Shown: positions 11,801 through 23,244 of the stretch, piece by piece
Layout of the letters: the number at the start of each line of letters is the position of its first letter
How positions within the stretch are numbered: position 1 is the stretch's first letter
NCBI GenBank assembly: GCA_963573315.1
Contig: OY752153.1
Coordinates: 372,001-436,000, forward strand
Direction: 5' to 3'
Source: Entomortierella parvispora
Taxonomy: Eukaryota > Mortierellomycota > Mortierellomycetes > Mortierellales > Mortierellaceae
DNA: 64,000 nucleotides
Program-made: the position numbers and the translations under genes
The notes under the pieces: generated by a model
The model's input: only the letters and a program-made list of their open reading frames with translations
What the model was told of the DNA's origin: nothing
Database searches by the model: none

Positions 11801-14633
11801 AGTTCAATCCACTTCCAGGGCGAGTTCCTTTCCTCGTATTTCAAGCAATTGGAGCGTTTGGCAAAGCAGACGGATTCTGCTCTTACTGTCGGGGCCTGCA
11901 CTACTGTCGAGGTCAAGTCCACCTCGGCTGATAGCTGGACTGTCGCCTATGGTAACAACCAATCTGGTCAGATCTCTGCCGAGCAGACCAAGGGCAAGGG
12001 CAAGGTCGGCGCCAAGATCGCTGCTAAAGTCTTGGATGTTGACTTCGAGAGGGGAACTGTTGATTTCACCATCAGGGATTCATTGTTGACAGCTGAGGAA
12101 GTCAAGGGGGCCCAGGTTGGAAAGTTCTCGTCCGCCAGTATTACTCAGGACCTCACCAAGCTCAAGGAGCTTCAGAAGATTGAGGAGGCCTTTGAGGCTG
12201 TGGTCGAGTTGGTAAAGGACGACTATGTCGTCCTTTCAATTCCCCAAGTCAACAACATGATTGCATTTGCCGCCACCCGCTCCTACAACAACCGAAGGGA
12301 CCGTTTCATTAGCTACAAGGTTGGTGAGAAGGTTCGTGTGTTGGCTGCGCATGTCCCCAAGTCTCAGGGCAAGGGTCAAACTGCCGAGCGTGTCGTCGTT
12401 GTCATTGAGCAGGCCGTGGTCGCCAAGAATGGCTCCTCCAAAGACTCCAAAAAGGTTGCCCTCAGCGCTGTTCACTCGTTCGAGGATGTTTTGGAGGGTG
12501 AGCTTACTAGCGGTCGCATCTCTGGCGTTCAGCACACTGGACTGAACGTTCACTTGGGAGGAAAGGTCTATGGTCACATCCACGTCTCCGATATTGCCGA
12601 CACCTACGCCTCTGCAGATGTGTTGTTGAAGGGCTTCAAGAAGGGACAGGTCGTCAAGTGCTTTGTCCTCCGAGTTGACAGCAGCAACAAGAAGATTGAT
12701 CTCTCGCTCCGCCCCTCTCGTCTCTCCCCCGAGAGCCACTCTGTTGTTCGTGATCCTGAAGTCAAGAGCATCAAGGACCTCACACCTGGAAGCATCTTCC
12801 AGGGCTTTGTCAGCAACGTTGCCGACAAGGGTCTCTTTGTTGCCTTGAGCCACAAGGTTAGTGCTCGTGTCAAAATTGCCGAGCTCTCCGATGACTATCT
12901 CAAGGACTGGAAGAGCCATTTCACTGTCGGCCAATTGGTCAAGGCCAAGGTCGTTGCTGTGAACGAAGCCCGCAACCAAGTAGAGCTTACTCTCAAGGCC
13001 AGCCAAATTGATCCCAGCATCAAGGCCAACAAGACTTTGGCTGACTTTACCAAGGGTGAGAAGGTCAAGGGCACCATCAAGGCTGTTAAAGATATTGGTG
13101 TCTTTATCAAGATCGACAACAGCATGGTCAGCGGTCTTTGTCATATTTCCGAGATTTCCGAGAACCACGTGCCTGATGTCTCCAAGCTCTACTCTGTTGG
13201 TGATCCCGTCAAGGCCAAGATTCTGGACATTGACCTCGAGAAGAAGCGTATCTCCTTCGGCTTGAAGTCCTCTTATTTTGAAGAGGCTGACGCGGAGGAA
13301 GGTGTCGAGGACTCTGAGGACGAGGGTGTCGAAGTTGATGATGAGGATGAGGAGATGGAGGGTGTGAGCGATGAAGACGTAATTATGGCTGACGGTGAGT
13401 CTGACGATGAAGACGATGAAGACGAGGAGGACGAGGAGGACGAGGACGTCGAGAATATCTTTGCGGGCCACGATAGTGATTCCGAAGAGGAGGAAGAGGA
13501 CGAAGATGAAGATACCAAGAGTGGCGATGACGACAGTGACGTCGAAATGTCGGAAGCCGCCCCCCTCGCCGTTTCCTCTGGATTCAACTGGGATGGCAAG
13601 GATGATGCCGAAGATGCCAAGAGCGAAGCATCTGACTCTGACAACGATTCGGACGATGAGGTCTCAAGCAAGAAGAAGAAGTCCAAGAAGCACGCTGCTG
13701 TTGTTAGCGATGATACCGCGGATCTGGAGTCTCAGGCACCTCAGGTCTCGTCCGATTACGAGCGTCTCTTGCTCGGATCGCCCAACTCTTCTTACCTTTG
13801 GATCAACTACATGGCCTTCCAACTCCAATTGTCCGAGATCCAGAAGGCTCGTGAGATTGGTCAGCGTGCGCTCAAGACCATCAGTTTCAGGGAGGAGCAA
13901 GAAAAGATGAACGTCTGGGTTGCGTTGATGAACTTGGAGAACACTTTTGGCAGTGCTGACACTTTGGAGGAAGTTTTCAAGAACGCTGTCCAGACGTGCG
14001 AGCCCAAGAAGGTCTACCTTCAATTGGTCAAGATTTACGAGCGTTCCAACAAGATTGATGTAAGTGTATTCTTTTTTTATTCTTTTTCGTTTTGACAGTT
14101 ATCATCTGAATTCATTCCTGATCCTTTCACTCTTTTGTACCTGTTTCTATTAGCGCGCTACTGAGTTGTACAATACCATGACCAAGAAGTTTGGTCAGAG
14201 TTCCAAGGTCTGGACCGGATTTGGTCATTTCCAACTTCACCACGGTAACCTGGAGGCTGGACGTGAGTTGTTGCAGCGCAGTTTGAAGTCTTTGCCCAAG
14301 CGCAAGCACATCAAGACGATCTCAAAGTTCGCTCAATTGGAGTTCAAGTATGGCGAGCCCGAGCGTGGCCGCACTATCTTTGAGGGTGTGATGAGCAATT
14401 ACCCCAAGAGAATTGATCTGTGGTCGGTGTATATCGATATGGAGGTCAGGAACGGCGAACAAGATGCTGTCCGCCGATTGTTTGCCCGTGTTGTGTCCTT
14501 GAAGTTGTCATCCAAGAAGATGAAATTCTTTTTCAAGAAGTGGCTGGCCTACGAGAAGGACAATGGCGACGAGGAGCATATCGAGGAGGTCAAGAGGAGG
14601 GCAATGGCCTATGTCGAGTCACTATCAGCATAA
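8832..14633 (+). CDS. RRP5: Ribosome biogenesis protein Rrp5 (S1-repeat and HAT-repeat), 7 exons
   Basis: Exons 8832-8975, 9055-9198, 9303-9653, 9731-9964, 10048-11163, 11255-14059 and 14154-14633 give 1757 aa, close to the 1729 aa of yeast Rrp5. The N-terminus is basic, then a long array of S1-type OB domains spans roughly residues 100-1330 (repeats such as VKAKILDIDLEKKRISFGLK). A strongly acidic linker follows (about 1340-1400), then a Lys-rich patch near 1469 and C-terminal HAT/TPR-like helices (1497-1757). Rrp5 acts in the nucleolus and is needed for both 18S and 5.8S/25S pre-rRNA cleavages: S1 domains bind pre-rRNA and the C-terminal part serves 40S maturation. The intron-1 acceptor is set at 9054 because the nearer AG leads into a stop. 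AATAAA lies near 14693. Confidence 0.96.
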
Positions 14634-14935
14634 GGTGTCGCCAAAGGGCGAGAAGAAAGAGCCAAGAAAAAAATCAGCATTTGCATTTTCCAGAATAAAA
14701 TTATAAACATCATTTTTCCCTTTTAATTTTAACTGTGACTGTGTCCTTGAGCTAAGCCGCCGACCGCTGTGCAAGTCTCTGTGGCGTGCCTTCACACATG
14801 CATGCGAATCGTCTTCGCCTTCCTTCGCTCGTTCTCCCGCCCCAGCGCATTAGGATTCGACCACCGGGACTAGACATTACCCAAGGATAATCACCTTCAA
14901 ACGGAACACTCCAACAAAACGTCCACGGCACGAAA

Positions 14936-17900
14936 ATGGATTCACAGGAACTGAAACGATGGGTTTCGGACACGTCCATCAAGGTCCTGGGAATGTCTGA
15001 TGTCAGCACTCGAGACTTTCTTATCGCCTGTGGTAATACATTGTCTCCCTGGACCTCTAGTCGTCGCACGTTTTCATATGGATCAAGGACTAACGTTTCT
15101 CTCACTCTTCCTCTCATAATAGCCCAAACTGCAAAATCGCCTGCCGATCTGATGAAGTCTCTCCAAGCTATGGATATCCCCTCCAATCCCAGCACACAGT
15201 CTTTTGTCCAGGAACTCTACAAACGCACGCCTCGATCCTCCTCAGGGTCCCGAAAATCCGGAAGTAACGGTGCAGGAGCTGAGGCAGCCAAGAAGAAGCG
15301 ACAGGAAGACGCTGCAGCACTTAAACTCTTGGAGATGAACGACTCGTACGGATTGCTGATCGATGACGAAGCCCCTGCCAAGGAAAAGAAGAAGAAGAGC
15401 AGTAAAAAAGATAAGGAGTCCAAGGAGTCTAAGGATTCTTCAGAAAAAGACAAAGATCGGAAACGGGAAAAGAAGTTCCGAAAGAAGGACGATACAGAGG
15501 ATGCCTGGGGGACTGATGACGAAGGAAATGAATACAAGCGGCGGAAGAGAGAAGATGCGGAACGTTCCTCTCGGCCTGTCAAGACAGAAGGTATTACTGG
15601 GTACACTCGTTTTCCCCGTCTGCTATGCTTGGGTAAGACAAGAATCCGGAAACTAACGCTTAAACTTTTTCCCTTGTTTGTCTGCAGAGGAACTGGAGGA
15701 GGAACGACTGGAATTGGAGCGAGAACAAGACCTCCGAGAACGTGATGAATTCGAGAGACGATTAAAGAACAAGGACGACGGAAAGACCAAGAAACTGGTC
15801 GAGGATCGATCTTCCAAATCTGACTCCAGAAGGAATTTGGCTGATGACCCAGAAGCAAGGAGGGCGGCAGTATCGTCATTACGTGAGCGCGCCCGTCAGG
15901 AATATCTTGGAAAGAGAGAAGAGATACAGATTGAAAAGCTGAGACTCAAGATCCGGGATGAGGAACAACTCTTTGACGCAAGCGAGTTGACAAAGAAGGA
16001 GCGCGAGGATCTCGAATACAAGAAGGAACTCCTGCGACTCGCTGAGGAACGTATGAGTATCAAGGATACCTATGATGGATACCATATGCCTGAGGACTAT
16101 ATCACAGAGAAGGGCAAGATGGACAGCAAGAAGAAACACGACGCCCTTTACAAGCGATACGAGGAAGAGCCTGGCAAAGAGTTTATCTCTGAACAGGATC
16201 AATGGGAGCAGCAGCAAGTCAGGGCAACACGTCAGCATTCTACTCGCAAATCTGACATCAAGGAGGGTGCTGAAATGGAGTACGAGTATGTTTTTGACGA
16301 ACAAAACATCGACTTCATCATCGAAAAGCAGCAAGAGACAAAACAACGTGAGGCTGAGGAACTGGTGGAGAAGATTGAGGAATTGGAGCGAAAGGACATG
16401 TCTATCAAACAAGTGCGAGAGTCGCTGCCCATTTATCAGTACCGCCAAGAGCTCTTGGACGCGATAGAGGAACATCAAGTTTTGATTATTGTTGGAGAGA
16501 CGGGTTCAGGAAAAACAACTCAACTGCCGCAATACCTCTATGAAGCAGGATACGCCAACAAAGGAATGAAAATTGGTTGCACACAGCCCCGTCGTGTTGC
16601 AGCCATGAGTGTCGCTGCTCGTGTCGCGGAGGAGATGGGCGTGAAGCTAGGACATGAGGTCGGATACTCGATTCGTTTCGAGGACTATACAAGCGAAAAG
16701 ACCGTCATGAAGTATATGACAGATGGAATGTTGCTCCGTGAGTTCATGAGTGAACCTGACTTGGCTGGATACAGCTGCCTGATCATTGACGAGGCTCACG
16801 AGAGAACACTTCACACGGACATCCTGTTTGGACTTATCAAGGATATTGCTCGCCTTCGGACAGATCTCAAAGTTTTGATTTCTAGTGCAACTATGGATGC
16901 AGACAAATTTGCAGAATATTTTGACGGCGCCCCCAAGTTTTATATCCCTGGAAGGCCTTTCCCTGTGGAGGTCCACTATACTGCTTCACCCGAAGCCAAC
17001 TACCTTGCAGCCGCAATCACGACTGTGATGCAGATCCACATCTCTCAAGGACCCGGCGATATCCTTGTGTTCTTGACAGGTCAGGACGAGATTGAGAACG
17101 CAGAAGAGAATCTGAAGCAGACATGCAAGGTGCTAGGGGACAGGATCCAGGAGCTCATCGTCTGTCCGATTTACTCTTCGCTACCCTCGGACATGCAAGG
17201 CAAGATTTTCGCACCTGCCCCAGAAGGTACCCGAAAGGTGGTTTTGGCCACCAACATTGCTGAGACGTCCCTCACGATCGATGGAGTCAAGTACGTGATT
17301 GACCCTGGATTCTCCAAGATGTTGAGCTACAACCCCAAAACCGGCATGGAGTCTCTTGTTGTCACGCCATGCTCACGTGCCTCTGCCAACCAGCGCAAGG
17401 GCCGTGCAGGACGTGTGGGACCCGGCAAGTGCTTCCGACTCTATACGCAATGGGCCTACTATAACGAATTGGAGGAGAATACGGTGCCTGAGATCCAACG
17501 TATCAACCTAACATCTGTGGTACTGACACTGAAGTCACTGGGAATCAATGACATCATTGGGTTCGAATTTATGGACCCTCCTCCAGCTGAAACTCTGATG
17601 CGCGCGTTGGAACAGTTGTACGCCTTGGGTGCTCTAAACGACAAGGGTCAGCTGACAAAGCTAGGACGGAGGATGGCCGAGTTTCCTGGTGATCCCATGT
17701 TGGCCAAGACATTAATTATGGGTGAAAAGTATGGATGCACAGAGGAGATCGCGTCCATTGTCGCCATGCTGTCGGTGCAAAACGCCCTGTTTTATCGTCC
17801 CAAAGACAAGAAAGTGCATGCGGACAAGGCACGACAGAATCTGACACGACCTGGAGGCGATCATCTTACGCTCTTGAACATCTGGAACCAATGGGTGGAG

Positions 17901-18371
17901 GAAAACTATTCGATTCCATGGTGCTATGATAACTTTTTGCAACATCGATCGATGACGCGAGCCCGAGATGTCCGCGATCAGATGGTGGGGCTGATGGAGA
18001 GGACTGAAGTTGCAATGGTATCGAACCCGAACCCGAACGACACAACCAATATTCGTAAGGCGATCACCTCAGGGTTTTTTTACAATGCGGCCAAGTTGAC
18101 GCGATCTGGAGACTCTTACAGGACGGTAAAGAGCAACCAGACGGTGATGATCCATCCTAGTAGTTCTCTGTATCAGGTCAACCCACGTTGGGTGGTGTAT
18201 TTCGAGCTGGTGCTGACAAGCAAAGAATTTATGAGGATTGTGATGGAGATCGAGTCTGAGTGGCTGATGGAGGTAGCGCCACACTACTACAAGAGCAAGG
18301 ACCTCGACGACGATAGTAAGAAGAAGATGCCCAAAGGACAAGGCATGGCCCGCATCGAGCCTCCACGTTGA
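14936..18371 (+). CDS. PRP2: Pre-mRNA-splicing DEAH-box ATPase Prp2/DHX16, 3 exons
   Basis: Exons 14936-15032, 15123-15590 and 15688-18371 give 1082 aa, similar to human DHX16 (about 1041) and S. pombe Cdc28 (1055). The N-terminal ~400 residues are charged and helical (K/E/D/R-rich). The helicase core shows motif I GETGSGKT (near residue 458), motif II DEAH (near 556), SAT, TGQDEIE, ATNIAETSLTIDG and QRKGRAGR, then winged-helix/ratchet and OB domains. The segment YEYVFDEQNIDFI just before the core favours Prp2/DHX16 over Prp16, Prp22 or Prp43. The enzyme remodels the spliceosome before the first transesterification. It lies 302 bp downstream of RRP5 on the same strand, with its own AATAAA near 18385. 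Confidence 0.94.
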
Positions 18372-18510
18372 GGAGAAGCCAATCAAAATAAAATTTAGAA
18401 ATGGAAAAAAAAAGAGAATTCTCACACTTTGTCACCAGGGGTCCCCAACATTCCTCCTCTTTCTTCATTTCCCCCATCTGATTCCATCTTCTGTACTTTT
18501 TTTTTTCACA

Positions 18511-20270
18511 ATGTCTGTGTTCATGGACCTGGGCGATGTCCCTGAACTTCTAATCTTGACGGCCAAGTACCTGGGAATCAACACTCTGTCGAGAGGCGTC
18601 AGGGTGTCGCGCCAGTGGCACCGCCACTTGATTTCGGAACTTTGGTTCAGGAATTGACTACGACACTTCACGACTTTTGCCCCCAGTTCAATGCATTCAA
18701 TAACGAGGATGGGCTCCTACAGATTCATGAGTCCATCCCCGATCCTTTCTTTGAACAGCTTTTGATGGCATCTCGGCGCGGCTGGAGAGATATTGATTTG
18801 GGCACTGCAGGAGATTTATTCCAGGCATCCATCCAAGCTTTCATGGGAACTGGAGATGGGAAGGAAATTTCGACAAGACGGCGTCAAACGCCAGAGCGCT
18901 GGACATCCTATCCGCCCTCGCCTATTGAACTGAAACTGGCAAATTTACATGAGCAGAACCAATTCAAGGACGCGACGGGCTCTCCAAATGCTGAAACGAA
19001 GACGGAATGCAGTCATCAGCCATTGCAGCTGCAGCTTGCACTTGTAGATTACGAGCATCAGATTGTTATCCACCCTCGACTTCAGATCTTGGAAACATTG
19101 AGTATCGCCCGGTGCTCTTCATTTACAGGTCACGATATCCAGACAATCCTCTGCAGCTGCCCTGTATTGCGAGAATTCATTGCTCTATCCGTTACTAGAA
19201 TCCCAATGAAGGACGATCCATTTCTGACGGTTCAGGACATGTGGACACCCGTGGCTACCGATCATGACACACTCCTCGATGGATCCATGCTGAAGCTGGA
19301 CGAAGATGAAGAGGAATTCCTTGTTCGACCAAAGTGGGCTTGCCTTGGGTTGGAGGTTCTTTCTTTAAGGATTGAACTCTCTGCGCGACCGGACGTCCAA
19401 TTGAACCCGGACAAGTACGGATGCCTGCGATCTATTGATGGCGACAGAAACGGCGATACTCATAAGATGCCAGCGTTTTTGGATTACAAGGCGGTGGAAG
19501 TGTGTCGAGCAGAGCAGCGGTTGGTCTATCGTGAACTTGGGCAGCTAAATCGTCTCAGAAAATTGCGATTGGGACATTGTCACGCAAGGTATGGTTTGTC
19601 CGATCCTGATCGCACAACTTTGATCTATGATTTCCTGGATATCTCATCGATGGGTACAGCGCACAGTGCTGTTACCGTTCATGGGGACTCTTCCATGACG
19701 GCGGCGAGCGAGCTATTTTCAAACACCCAGGATCCTACTATGAACGGTGCGACGGCCTCCCCCGCGATGGGAACTTTGCGCAACTCATCAGGATCGGGGT
19801 ACTCCAGATCTCTCGCACAAGGCAAATGGTACCAACATCGTTGTTTGTAGCTCAGCCTTGAGAGCGGCTTGGAGCTAATGTTGCGAGGGACGCCGCAATT
19901 GGAGGTTCTGGAAGTGCCGCAGATGGCAACCCGCATTGGACTGGAAGAGGTCCAAGCCATGGCCAACGCTTGGCCCAACTTGAGTCAACTTGGACTGGAA
20001 AACAACCAGGAAGATGACTATGATGATTATAGTGTGGCTTCTAATTCTGATCATGAGGGAAGCTCAGAACCGGAACGCTATCCCAAGGACTCTGCATGGG
20101 ATAACGCGACGATGTTCAGCCGTAGGACTTTGATCCAAGACGAGTGTGTAACCTGGCTGAGGGACTATTGCCGAAAAATCTGCACGAAAGGCGCTCTGGG
20201 GAAGGATAAATTGGAGGAGGGCCGGTCGGACTATGGTTCGAAGGCACCATGGGTGCGAAGTGAATATTAA
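18511..20270 (+). pseudogene. Broken F-box/LRR gene (frameshift plus in-frame TAG)
   Basis: An ATG at 18511 opens a 48-codon frame that is a recognisable F-box (VPELLILTAKYLG, VSRQWHRHLISELW). It ends at TGA 18655. Adding one base after the AGG of LWFR would join it to the next frame, which reads on from ELTTTLHDF, so a 1-nt deletion is likely. That frame runs through LRR-like sequence to an in-frame TAG (19848-19850). Beyond it the same frame continues to 20270 with typical family sequence (LESGLELM, TPQLEVLEV, WPNLSQLGL, CVTWLRDYCRKI). Neither break has a plausible intron. In the intact family the product would be an SCF substrate receptor. Residual expression of an F-box-only peptide is possible but unproven. 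Confidence 0.72.
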
Positions 20271-20897
20271 CAATAAACAGCTCTGGTTCTTCATTTGAGC
20301 TACCCAACTGCTCGCAGCCTGTTCCTTCCTCTCCATGGTGCACCGCATCCCATCATCCCCTTTTCCACCTTTCTTCTCTCTCGCTCTCTGTCTTGTGCGT
20401 CAGCAGCGGCATGCCCCTCACCCATCTTCCCTCCATGTACTCGTACTCGTCGGCCACATGAAGATTACTTTTTCTAGTATTCATTCCTACAGGATTCTTC
20501 CCACAGGATTCTTCCCACAGCGTACATGCAGCACGATCCTTCGCCTCTCCTGCTCCAGCTCCTCACTCATTGTTCAGATGGACGCGGTTCGTAAACCTTC
20601 TTTTGCACAACCCGACCAGCCTCGATGGCGCTAGTTCTCATGTTGTGTTCTCCAACCTCGCGTTCACTCATTAATGTTGGCTAAGGTGTGACATGCACCG
20701 ACAAGCAGCCTTTAGATGTTGCCGCGGCGTCGTGACGAGCACTTGTTCGAGCAAACCAAAAGACAATATCGAGACCACCGCCCAACGTGTCCTGTGCACC
20801 ATCAAAGCGACAATGGGTACGTTCTTTGCACAATCTTTTTTATAAAGAGTACTGTCTGAATGGAGAAAGGCCAAACCATGGACACCAGTACAAAACT
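20271..20897. other. Intergenic, no gene seen
   Basis: No supported coding region. From about 20738 onward the DNA is homologous to the stretch starting near 22276 and belongs to the tandem duplication that contains the two secreted-protein genes. Confidence 0.5.
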
Positions 20898-21653
20898 TCA
20901 AGGTTTGAAGCCGAGCCTGATATCATAGCGACCCAGAGCCTCAATAGGCCAGAAACCAGACTTGCCTTTGCAATGGGCATAGTTATACTCGAATAAGCTG
21001 CGAATCTCTCCTCCACTGGCGCCCACTGTGGCTGATATGGGATCGTAGAACGTAGCCTCAGTGGGAGGTAGGGTGCTACAATCAAGATCCGCTCGCTGTT
21101 TGAGGTTCCATGGATAATACTCCAAAAAGCCAATGTGACCATTGGAGAGTTTCCCGGCTTCCTTGGGCAATGTCCATTCTCCAATAACGGCTGATTTTCC
21201 TGTCACAGTGTTGACCAAAGTTCCTCTCCAGGTCGTGTCTTGGACCCACTGGACTACCAAGTTATAGGTGTGATTGTAGTCTCCCATGAAATCCAACGCG
21301 CAGCTGACACCTGGTCCGTAATCGGCACCGCTCTGACAGTTTGGATGATTGGTTGTAGTTCCGTTTACAAAAGATGAGAAGACACCGTGAACGATACTAT
21401 TGCCATTGGAGTCGCGCCGGGGTTGTAGTCCAGTGTAGCCTGGCTTAGCTAGGTTATACCACTTGAATTGTTGAGCGAAATAATAACCGTCCACATGTGG
21501 CGCCGCGGCTATGTTCATGGGAAAGGTGATATCACTCAGACCATCTGGAGGAGCGCGTGCAAATTTCCAGAAGGTTCCGACAAGATGGCCATTGGCTGCG
21601 AAGGCTAAAGAAGGTGCGCAAAGCGCGAGAGCGGCAACAATGGAGAGCTTCAT
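20898..21653 (-). CDS. Secreted DUF3472-like protein, copy A
   Basis: Intronless, 251 aa. Residues 1-19 (MKLSIVAALALCAPSLAFA) form a clean signal peptide ending AFA. The mature part contains DGYYFAQQF, GYTGLQPR, and a WRGTLVN...IGEWTLP block. These remind me of the DUF3472 family of secreted proteins of unknown function; the match is from memory and moderate. Several Cys (NCQSGADYGPGVSC, DCSTLPP, AHCKGKSG) suggest disulfides, and there are several N-x-T/S sites. The start at 21653 is chosen because the upstream in-frame ATG would bury the signal peptide. Its neighbour at 22492-23244 is a close paralogue. Confidence 0.9.
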   Translation of the reverse strand: MKLSIVAALALCAPSLAFAANGHLVGTFWKFARAPPDGLSDITFPMNIAAAPHVDGYYFAQQFKWYNLAKPGYTGLQPRRDSNGNSIVHGVFSSFVNGTTTNHPNCQSGADYGPGVSCALDFMGDYNHTYNLVVQWVQDTTWRGTLVNTVTGKSAVIGEWTLPKEAGKLSNGHIGFLEYYPWNLKQRADLDCSTLPPTEATFYDPISATVGASGGEIRSLFEYNYAHCKGKSGFWPIEALGRYDIRLGFKP

Positions 21654-21737
21654 GGGGGAAGGAGGGAGCGGATCTGTGCTTAGTCCTGTTTGAGTGAGTC
21701 GTGGAGTTTTGTGGTGATATGAGAAGATCAGGAGGTT

Positions 21738-21745
21738 CTTATAAA
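21738..21745 (-). promoter_or_regulatory. TATA-like box of copy A
   Basis: TTTATAAG on the minus strand, about 85 bp upstream of the copy A start codon. The aligned position in copy B has no TATA motif. Confidence 0.55.
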
Positions 21746-22015
21746 GCAACATTGCTCGGACGATTCCATTGCCCCGGAACTTTCAAATTGTTCTCTATCA
21801 AGCCAAGATTTCTCTTTAGGGTAAGTTGGTGAGGGCACGAATTCTCCGTCCCCTCCCTGTTATCTCCTTTTCCATTCAATTTGTCGTAGACCCATCTGGT
21901 CGCAACCAGCAAGAACCACAACGAAAATAGCCTCAGCGCTCTCGACCGTAAAAAATCCGCCCTGAGTGGAAAACAGCACTGTTGACTGCTATGTTCGTGA
22001 AGAAATCCTCTTTTG

Positions 22016-22260
22016 TGAATGCGAGATACACTCAGGCCATGGGGCAAGCATAGCAAGACATGGAGGGCATTTTCACAATCGATGAGGCTTAATGGCAACA
22101 GCGGTTGCAAGGTCTCCACCGGCTCTCTTGCCTGATTAACAATCGACAACGGATCTGAACTTGGAGCTTTTGAACTAATCTACGGAGGGACAAGGGGCGA
22201 GTGGAGTCATGATTTGTGATCCTGCAGCCCAGGAGAATAGGACCTTTACCTAAGGTGAAC
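22016..22260. pseudogene. Scrambled F-box/LRR gene fragment at the duplication junction
   Basis: On the minus strand (about 22030-22130) translation gives LSLIDCENALHVLLCLPHGL, matching VDLINCTHAFHILLCSLRGL of the F-box gene at 23922-25753. The segment that should follow (GGVMVCDPA in that gene) is found on the opposite strand at about 22204-22230 as GVMICDPAAQEN. The fragment has therefore been broken and partly inverted. It is too short to encode anything. Confidence 0.7.
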
Positions 22261-22491
22261 AGACGCCTACTGAGCTTCCACTTGTTCGATCATACCAAAA
22301 AGACGAGATCAAGACCACTACACAAAAATTTTCTGCACTCATATAGCAAGGTGCGCCCCCTGACACTGGGCACCTTCTCTCTTTCTGACCCTGTTTTATT
22401 GCACACGTTCCATATGGTACCGATTAAACTGCACACCCCCCTTTTATGAAGAAAACTGCTTAGAGCGGGTCACGGATGCTCGTACGAAACT

Positions 22492-23244
22492 TCATGGTTT
22501 AAAGCCGATCTTGATGTCATAGCCGCCCAGCACTTTGGTAAACGAGAAACCAGACTTGCCTTCGCAATGGGCATCATTATACTCGAATAGATCGTACACC
22601 TGTCCCCCGCTGGCCCCCACTGTGGTTGATATGGGATCATAGAACGTGGCCTCACTAGGCGGTATGGCGCTACAAACAAGACTTGCTTTCTTTGAGTTCC
22701 AAGGGTAGTACTCGACGAAGCCAGTAAGGCCATTGATGAGTTTCCCAGCTTCCTTGGGTAGTGTCCACTCTCCGATAACGCTGGAATTCCCTGTCACAGC
22801 ATCGACCAAGGTTCCTCTCCAGGTCGTGTCCTGAACAACCTTGACTACCAGGTTATAGGTGTGACTGTAGTCGCCGACAATATCTAACGCGCAGCTAACA
22901 CCTGGTCCGTAATCGGCGCCATTATGACAGTTTGGATGCTTGGTAGTGGTTCCGTTCACAAAGGAGGAGAAGGCAGCGTGGACAATGCTATTTCCATTGA
23001 TGTCGCGTCGGGGTTGTAACCCAGTGTAGCCTAGGTCAGGCATGTTCTTCCACGTAAACATCTGAGCGAAATAATAGCCATCAACATGGGGCGCATGGGC
23101 CATGTTCAGGGGAAAGGTGATATCGTTCAGACCATCTGAAGGAGCTCTTGCAAATTTCCATTTGTTTCCAACAAAATGACCATTGGCTGCGAAGGCTAGA
23201 GAAGGCGCGAAAAGCGCAAGAGTAGCAATGATGGAGAGCCGCAT
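22492..23244 (-). CDS. Secreted DUF3472-like protein, copy B
   Basis: Intronless, 250 aa, with signal peptide MRLSIIATLALFAPSLAFA. It is collinear with copy A throughout (GYTGLQPRRD, FVNGTTT, NGADYGPGVSCALD, TTWRGTLVDAVTG, IGEWTLPKEAGKL, EATFYDPIS, YDIKIGFKP). The Cys positions are shared. Differences are scattered and the frame is intact, so both copies look functional or recently so. Function is unknown; by signal peptide and Cys content it acts outside the cell. Confidence 0.9.
   Translation of the reverse strand: MRLSIIATLALFAPSLAFAANGHFVGNKWKFARAPSDGLNDITFPLNMAHAPHVDGYYFAQMFTWKNMPDLGYTGLQPRRDINGNSIVHAAFSSFVNGTTTKHPNCHNGADYGPGVSCALDIVGDYSHTYNLVVKVVQDTTWRGTLVDAVTGNSSVIGEWTLPKEAGKLINGLTGFVEYYPWNSKKASLVCSAIPPSEATFYDPISTTVGASGGQVYDLFEYNDAHCEGKSGFSFTKVLGGYDIKIGFKP

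Noticed and set aside
12236-13471. A 411-codon frame antisense to RRP5
   Set aside because: It lies wholly opposite a well-supported exon and its V/L/D-rich composition is what the complement of K/E/D-rich codons gives.
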